Source: Spirochaetaceae bacterium
Lineage (GTDB): Bacteria > Spirochaetota > Spirochaetia > SZUA-6 > Bin103
Direction of reading: 5' to 3'
Assembly (NCBI GenBank): GCA_028820215.1
Contig: JAPPKD010000077.1
Span: 1-7,530 of the forward strand
DNA: 7,530 nt
The translations under genes were made by a program, and so were the position numbers. Shown in pieces: positions 4,660-7,530 of the stretch (its first letter is position 1; each line of letters starts with the position of its first letter). The notes beneath the pieces were generated by a model. That model was not told the origin of the DNA. It searched no databases and was given only the letters and a program-made list of their open reading frames with translations.

Positions 4660-6335
4660 ACGCCGCCGCTTTCGCGGCGGTTGCGGCGATGCTCCTGGGG
4701 CTCGGGTGCTCGGCAGCGGTCGACGCCGGCTTCACCGCCGCGGACGGGCGCCAGAGTGTGCTGCGGGTGAGCTCCTTCGACGGCAGCCGCCACGCCCGGC
4801 TCGCGGCTGCGGAGGGGGCCTCCGCCACCGGCATACTGCACGCGCGCGCCCCGGTGACGGTCGGCGCCGGCCAGGCATTCTTCCTCCAGTATCGCTCCAC
4901 GCTGGCCGAGGCGAACGTCAGCTTTCTGGCGGACGACGACCGCGAGCTGGCCCGCTATCCGCTCACGGCCGGGGGTGAAGCACCGGTTCGAGCGTACCTG
5001 CCGGTACCGGCCGGCCCGCTGCGCGGATTCCGCATATGGACGGAAGAGCCGGCCGGCACCCTCGACCTCGACGCCGCGGGCATCGCCCCGCCGGTCTCCG
5101 GATTGACCGTGCTCGACGGCGTCCTGCACGTAGGCATCGACGCCCAGCTTCCGCCCGGCATGCTGGCGGACGCGGGGGGCATGGTCGACCTGGCCGCCCG
5201 GCTGCGTACGCCCCGCACGACACCGCATCCGGGCCACGCGCTGGTCGTACGGTCGGCCTTCCGGCCGTCGGCGGCCGGCGCCGGCGGCGAGGTGGTGCTT
5301 GCGGTCGCCGGCGGCGCGGGACAGCGGGCGACCGTGCGCGTGGCGCTGGCGGCCGGCGAGCGCTCCGTCCACGTGCACGAGGCGGTGCTGGGGTTCGTGC
5401 CGATCGAGGTACAGGCGCTCTCCCACGCCGGCGGCACCGTGCGTTTCCTCCAGGTCAGCCGGACCGCGGCCGGCACAGCGCCGCTGCCGGCGGACCTGGA
5501 CACGATCCTGGCCTATCCGCCCAGTGCATGGCGCGGCGGCGACTGGGAGGTGTTCCGCTGGAACGCCCTCCCCGAGGTGGTGATCTTCGACACCGCGAGC
5601 TACGCCGTCCAGGACGAGATGTTCCGGCGGCTTGCCTACTACACGGAAAAGGCAGGTTTCCGCGGCACCGTGTGGAGCGACGCGGATCTCGGCAACCGCT
5701 ACGGGTACCATGCCCACGACTACACCGCGGCGAACGTGGCCCGCTTCTTCACGGACGCCGAGCGAACCGGGGTCCAGCTCAACGCCAGGGAGCTGCTGCT
5801 GCGCGACTTCCTGGTGCGGGAGGCGGTGATCCGCGCCGCGGCCGGGCAGTCGGCGGCCGCGTGGCAGGCCGGCGCGGGGGCGGGCGCGGTGCTGTCGATC
5901 AGCCAGCAGTCCCCGCCGGCGCAGCGCGCGCTGCTTCTGCGCCACGAGGCCGCGCACGGCGTGTACTTCGTCCGCGCCGGCTACCGTGAAGAGATTGCGG
6001 AGATCTGGCAGGCGATCGGCGAACCGGCGCGGCACGCATGGAGGACCTATCTGGCGGCCCTGGCGTACGACGCCTCCTGGGAGGATCTGATGCGCAACGA
6101 GTTCCAGGCCTACCTCGCGCACAACCGCCGGCAGAACCTGGGCTACTACTTCGGAGAGCTGGTCCCCGCCCGCATCCGCAGCCGAATGCCGGGCGAGCCG
6201 GAGGCGGCCGCATGGTTCGAAGCCGGCGTCGAGGCGATACGCGGCCAGTACGACCGGGTGGACAGCGCCCTGCAGGCAGCCGGCGGCATGCGGGCCGGCC
6301 GACTCGCTACCGTGACGGTGCGCCCCGCCCGCTGA
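4650..6335 (+). CDS. Predicted lipoprotein with HExxH gluzincin-like zinc metallopeptidase domain
   Basis: A 561-residue protein. The N-terminus from GTG at 4650 has Arg2, a hydrophobic stretch rich in Ala/Leu and a permissive lipobox LGLGC with Cys20, so it is probably a secreted, lipid-anchored protein. Residues about 25-300 are Gly/Val/Ala-rich with alternating hydrophobics, suggesting beta-sandwich modules; no known domain is recognised. The C-terminal part (about 305-560) begins at LPEVVIFDTASY and carries RHEAAHGVYF (His432, Glu433, His436), a zinc HExxH motif, then NEFQAYL with Glu484, a likely third ligand. From memory, similar C-terminal domains occur in uncharacterised Treponema/Spirochaeta proteins. 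The start overlaps the preceding stop by 10 nt; the open frame extends to 4074, but that part is a shadow of the lipoate-ligase-like gene. It is last in the rightward operon. Substrate is unknown, and the peptidase call is inferred from the motif alone. Confidence 0.8.
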   Translation: MRLNAAAFAAVAAMLLGLGCSAAVDAGFTAADGRQSVLRVSSFDGSRHARLAAAEGASATGILHARAPVTVGAGQAFFLQYRSTLAEANVSFLADDDRELARYPLTAGGEAPVRAYLPVPAGPLRGFRIWTEEPAGTLDLDAAGIAPPVSGLTVLDGVLHVGIDAQLPPGMLADAGGMVDLAARLRTPRTTPHPGHALVVRSAFRPSAAGAGGEVVLAVAGGAGQRATVRVALAAGERSVHVHEAVLGFVPIEVQALSHAGGTVRFLQVSRTAAGTAPLPADLDTILAYPPSAWRGGDWEVFRWNALPEVVIFDTASYAVQDEMFRRLAYYTEKAGFRGTVWSDADLGNRYGYHAHDYTAANVARFFTDAERTGVQLNARELLLRDFLVREAVIRAAAGQSAAAWQAGAGAGAVLSISQQSPPAQRALLLRHEAAHGVYFVRAGYREEIAEIWQAIGEPARHAWRTYLAALAYDASWEDLMRNEFQAYLAHNRRQNLGYYFGELVPARIRSRMPGEPEAAAWFEAGVEAIRGQYDRVDSALQAAGGMRAGRLATVTVRPAR

Positions 6336-6337
6336 CC

Positions 6338-6352
6338 GGCGCCTGCGGCGCC
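6338..6352. terminator. Possible bidirectional hairpin between convergent genes
   Basis: GGCGCC (6338-6343), loop TGC, GGCGCC (6347-6352): a perfect 6-bp stem in the 16-bp gap between the converging stop codons, touching the last base of the aminotransferase stop. No T-run follows on either strand, so it is not a canonical intrinsic terminator. In such GC-rich sequence a 6-bp stem can arise by chance. Confidence 0.3.
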
Positions 6353-7446
6353 TACGCCGCGGCCGGCACCATCCAGCCGTGCCGGTCCTGCAGGCGTCCG
6401 AACTGGATGCCCTTGAGCTGCTGCAGGAAGTGCCGCGCGCGCGGACCGATCCTGCCGTCGCCGAAGGTGACCGTCCGGCTATCGTGCGTCAGCGAGCCGA
6501 AGTGCGCGACGCCGGCGGCGGTACCGGTCCCGAAGAACTCGACCGCGTCGTCGAGCACCTCTTCCACCGACACGCGGCGCTCCTCGACCGTCATGCCCTG
6601 CTCCTCGGCAAGCGTCATCACCGTCTGCCGCGTGATGCCCGGCAGGATCGTGTCTCCCAGGGTGGGCGTCACCAGCGTGCCGCTCGACAGCACCGCGAAC
6701 AGGTTGCAGGAGGAGCCTTCCTCCAGGTAGCGCTGCTCGGCGGCGTCCAGGAAGATCGCCTCCATGCAGCCTGCGGCCTCCGCCTCTTTCTTGGCCAGGG
6801 CGCTGATGACGTAGTTGCCCGAGCACTTGATCCAGCCAGTGCCGCCGGGCGTGGCGCGCACCCGGTGGGTGGTGGTGGTGGAGGCGTCGCTGTCCAGGTT
6901 GAAGTACGAGCCGACGGTCGTGTTGATGATGATCACCCACGGATTCAGCGACAGGTCGACGCCGATCCCGGACTCCGCGTAGGAGAACGGGCGGACATAG
7001 ACCGAGCTCGCGCTGATGAAGTCGTCCCCTTCCCACGCCGGGTCGTAGGCGGGCGTGAAGCCGAGCTCCCGGTTGCGCTCGACGACCTGCTGGACGGCCC
7101 GGACGAACGTGTCGGCCGGGTAGGGCGGCATGAGCAGCCCCTCCATCGACCTCGCCATGCGCAAGCCGTTGTCGAAGGGCCGGAACAGCGACAGCGATCC
7201 GTCCGGCTGCGGGAAAGCCTTGAGGCCCTCGAAGCAGGCCAGCCCGTACTGGGTCGTGAAGTTGACCAGGGGGAGTTGCTCGAACCGGTTGCGGTCCAGA
7301 TACAGCTGTTCGCGCTCGTCGTCCGGCAGGGCCGCCTCGGCATCCGGGGTCAGGTGCCGCTGTTCGGTGAAGTCCTCGCGCCACGTCCCGTCGAACTTGG
7401 CGCTGTACACCCACGGGTAGATCGCGAGAGAAAAGCTCTTTGCCAC
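6352..7446 (-). CDS. ilvE: Branched-chain amino-acid aminotransferase (class IV PLP)
   Basis: A 364-residue fold-type IV aminotransferase transferring amino groups between Leu/Ile/Val and 2-oxoglutarate; the last step of branched-chain amino-acid synthesis or first of breakdown, cytoplasmic. Seen: YGLACFEGLKAF near residue 70, a substrate-region RP..N..R block, SSVYVRPF, the PLP lysine Lys207 in IKCSGNY, YLEEGSSCNLF with Glu243, LPGITRQTVM, FGTGTAAG, and the C-terminal GIQFGRLQDRHGWM that marks the larger, eukaryote-like BCAT branch. D-amino-acid and aminodeoxychorismate relatives lack that ending. The start is GTG at 7446: the frame extends to a TTG at 7512, but a good promoter lies inside that stretch, and the residues before the GTG look unlike the family. 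It is transcribed alone within the window, convergent with the lipoprotein gene. Family identity is secure; substrate range is inferred. Confidence 0.93.
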   Translation of the reverse strand: MAKSFSLAIYPWVYSAKFDGTWREDFTEQRHLTPDAEAALPDDEREQLYLDRNRFEQLPLVNFTTQYGLACFEGLKAFPQPDGSLSLFRPFDNGLRMARSMEGLLMPPYPADTFVRAVQQVVERNRELGFTPAYDPAWEGDDFISASSVYVRPFSYAESGIGVDLSLNPWVIIINTTVGSYFNLDSDASTTTTHRVRATPGGTGWIKCSGNYVISALAKKEAEAAGCMEAIFLDAAEQRYLEEGSSCNLFAVLSSGTLVTPTLGDTILPGITRQTVMTLAEEQGMTVEERRVSVEEVLDDAVEFFGTGTAAGVAHFGSLTHDSRTVTFGDGRIGPRARHFLQQLKGIQFGRLQDRHGWMVPAAA

Positions 7447-7454
7447 GGTTGCCG

Positions 7455-7483
7455 ATTCTACAACGAGGGCCAGGCGGAGCCAA
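7455..7483 (-). promoter_or_regulatory. Sigma70-like promoter giving a leaderless ilvE transcript
   Basis: Minus strand: -35 TTGGCT (7483-7478, 4 of 6), exact 17-bp spacer, -10 TAGAAT (7460-7455, 5 of 6). Transcription would start about 7447-7450, at or within four bases of the GTG at 7446, so the mRNA would have essentially no leader and no Shine-Dalgarno site. Confidence 0.55.
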
Positions 7484-7520
7484 TTGCGGTGTTCCAAGTG
7501 CAATGATGGCAATGAGATAT

Positions 7521-7526
7521 AGGAGG
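7521..7526 (+). promoter_or_regulatory. Candidate Shine-Dalgarno site of a gene starting beyond the right edge
   Basis: AGGAGG on the plus strand sits in a locally AT-richer stretch 4 nt from the window end. A start codon at the usual spacing would fall just outside, divergent from ilvE. No coding sequence is visible, so this is only a hint. Confidence 0.3.
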
Positions 7527-7530
7527 GGGT

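Noticed and set aside
4557..6122. 521-codon minus-strand open frame opposite the lipoprotein gene
   Set aside because: Arg/Gly/His-rich shadow without motifs. The plus strand carries a lipobox, an HExxH motif and operon overlap.
6336..6352. Canonical rho-independent terminator between the convergent genes
   Set aside because: The stem is present but there is no T-tract on either strand, so only a low-confidence hairpin is recorded.
6379..7506. 375-codon plus-strand open frame opposite ilvE
   Set aside because: The minus strand encodes all class IV aminotransferase motifs; the plus-strand product is Arg/Val/Gly-rich with no motif.
7447..7512. TTG start for the aminotransferase
   Set aside because: The extra 22 codons contain a well-spaced promoter and are not family-like.
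1..7530. Mobile element, CRISPR array, toxin-antitoxin, phage or defence genes
   Set aside because: No transposase, integrase, spaced direct repeats, nuclease cassette or tRNA-edge attachment duplication was seen. Both tRNA 3' ends lead straight into housekeeping-type genes.

Overview
This is a GC-rich bacterial window (strong G/C bias at third codon positions, GTG starts, genes that overlap or nearly touch) that looks chromosomal and is densely packed with genes. No mobile element, CRISPR array, rRNA or prophage gene is visible. The best phylum guess is a high-GC spirochaete. It rests mainly on the lipoprotein at 4650-6335, whose C-terminal HExxH domain resembles from memory a family seen in Treponema and Spirochaeta, and on an archaeal-type phosphoglycerate mutase. 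No 16S or other decisive marker is present, so this is an inference.

Layout. The centre (2504-2774) holds two divergent tRNA genes about 124 bp apart: tRNA-Pro(UGG) on the minus strand and tRNA-Arg(UCU) on the plus strand. Each is followed at once by a protein operon on its own strand. The leftward unit is tRNA-Pro, a divergent serine hydroxymethyltransferase-family PLP enzyme, an HD-domain hydrolase, and methionine-(R)-sulfoxide reductase MsrB, which runs off the left edge. The rightward unit is tRNA-Arg, an archaeal-type cofactor-independent phosphoglycerate mutase, a lipoate-protein-ligase-family protein, and a lipoprotein with a gluzincin-like zinc peptidase motif. Within the rightward unit the coding regions overlap, which suggests translational coupling. 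On the right, a branched-chain amino-acid aminotransferase lies convergently on the minus strand, only 16 bp from the lipoprotein stop, with its own sigma70-like promoter that would give a leaderless or almost leaderless mRNA. A perfect AGGAGG at the extreme right edge suggests that a plus-strand gene starts just outside.

How the genes work together. Most are housekeeping metabolism: one-carbon/serine-glycine chemistry, lower glycolysis, lipoylation, branched-chain amino-acid synthesis or breakdown, and protein repair. I see no defence system or other clearly new multigene system. The points most worth a second look are the paired tRNA-headed divergent operons, the divergent SHMT paralogue 14 nt behind a tRNA, the uncharacterised HExxH lipoprotein with a perfect 9-bp hairpin just before its start, and the leaderless promoter of the aminotransferase.
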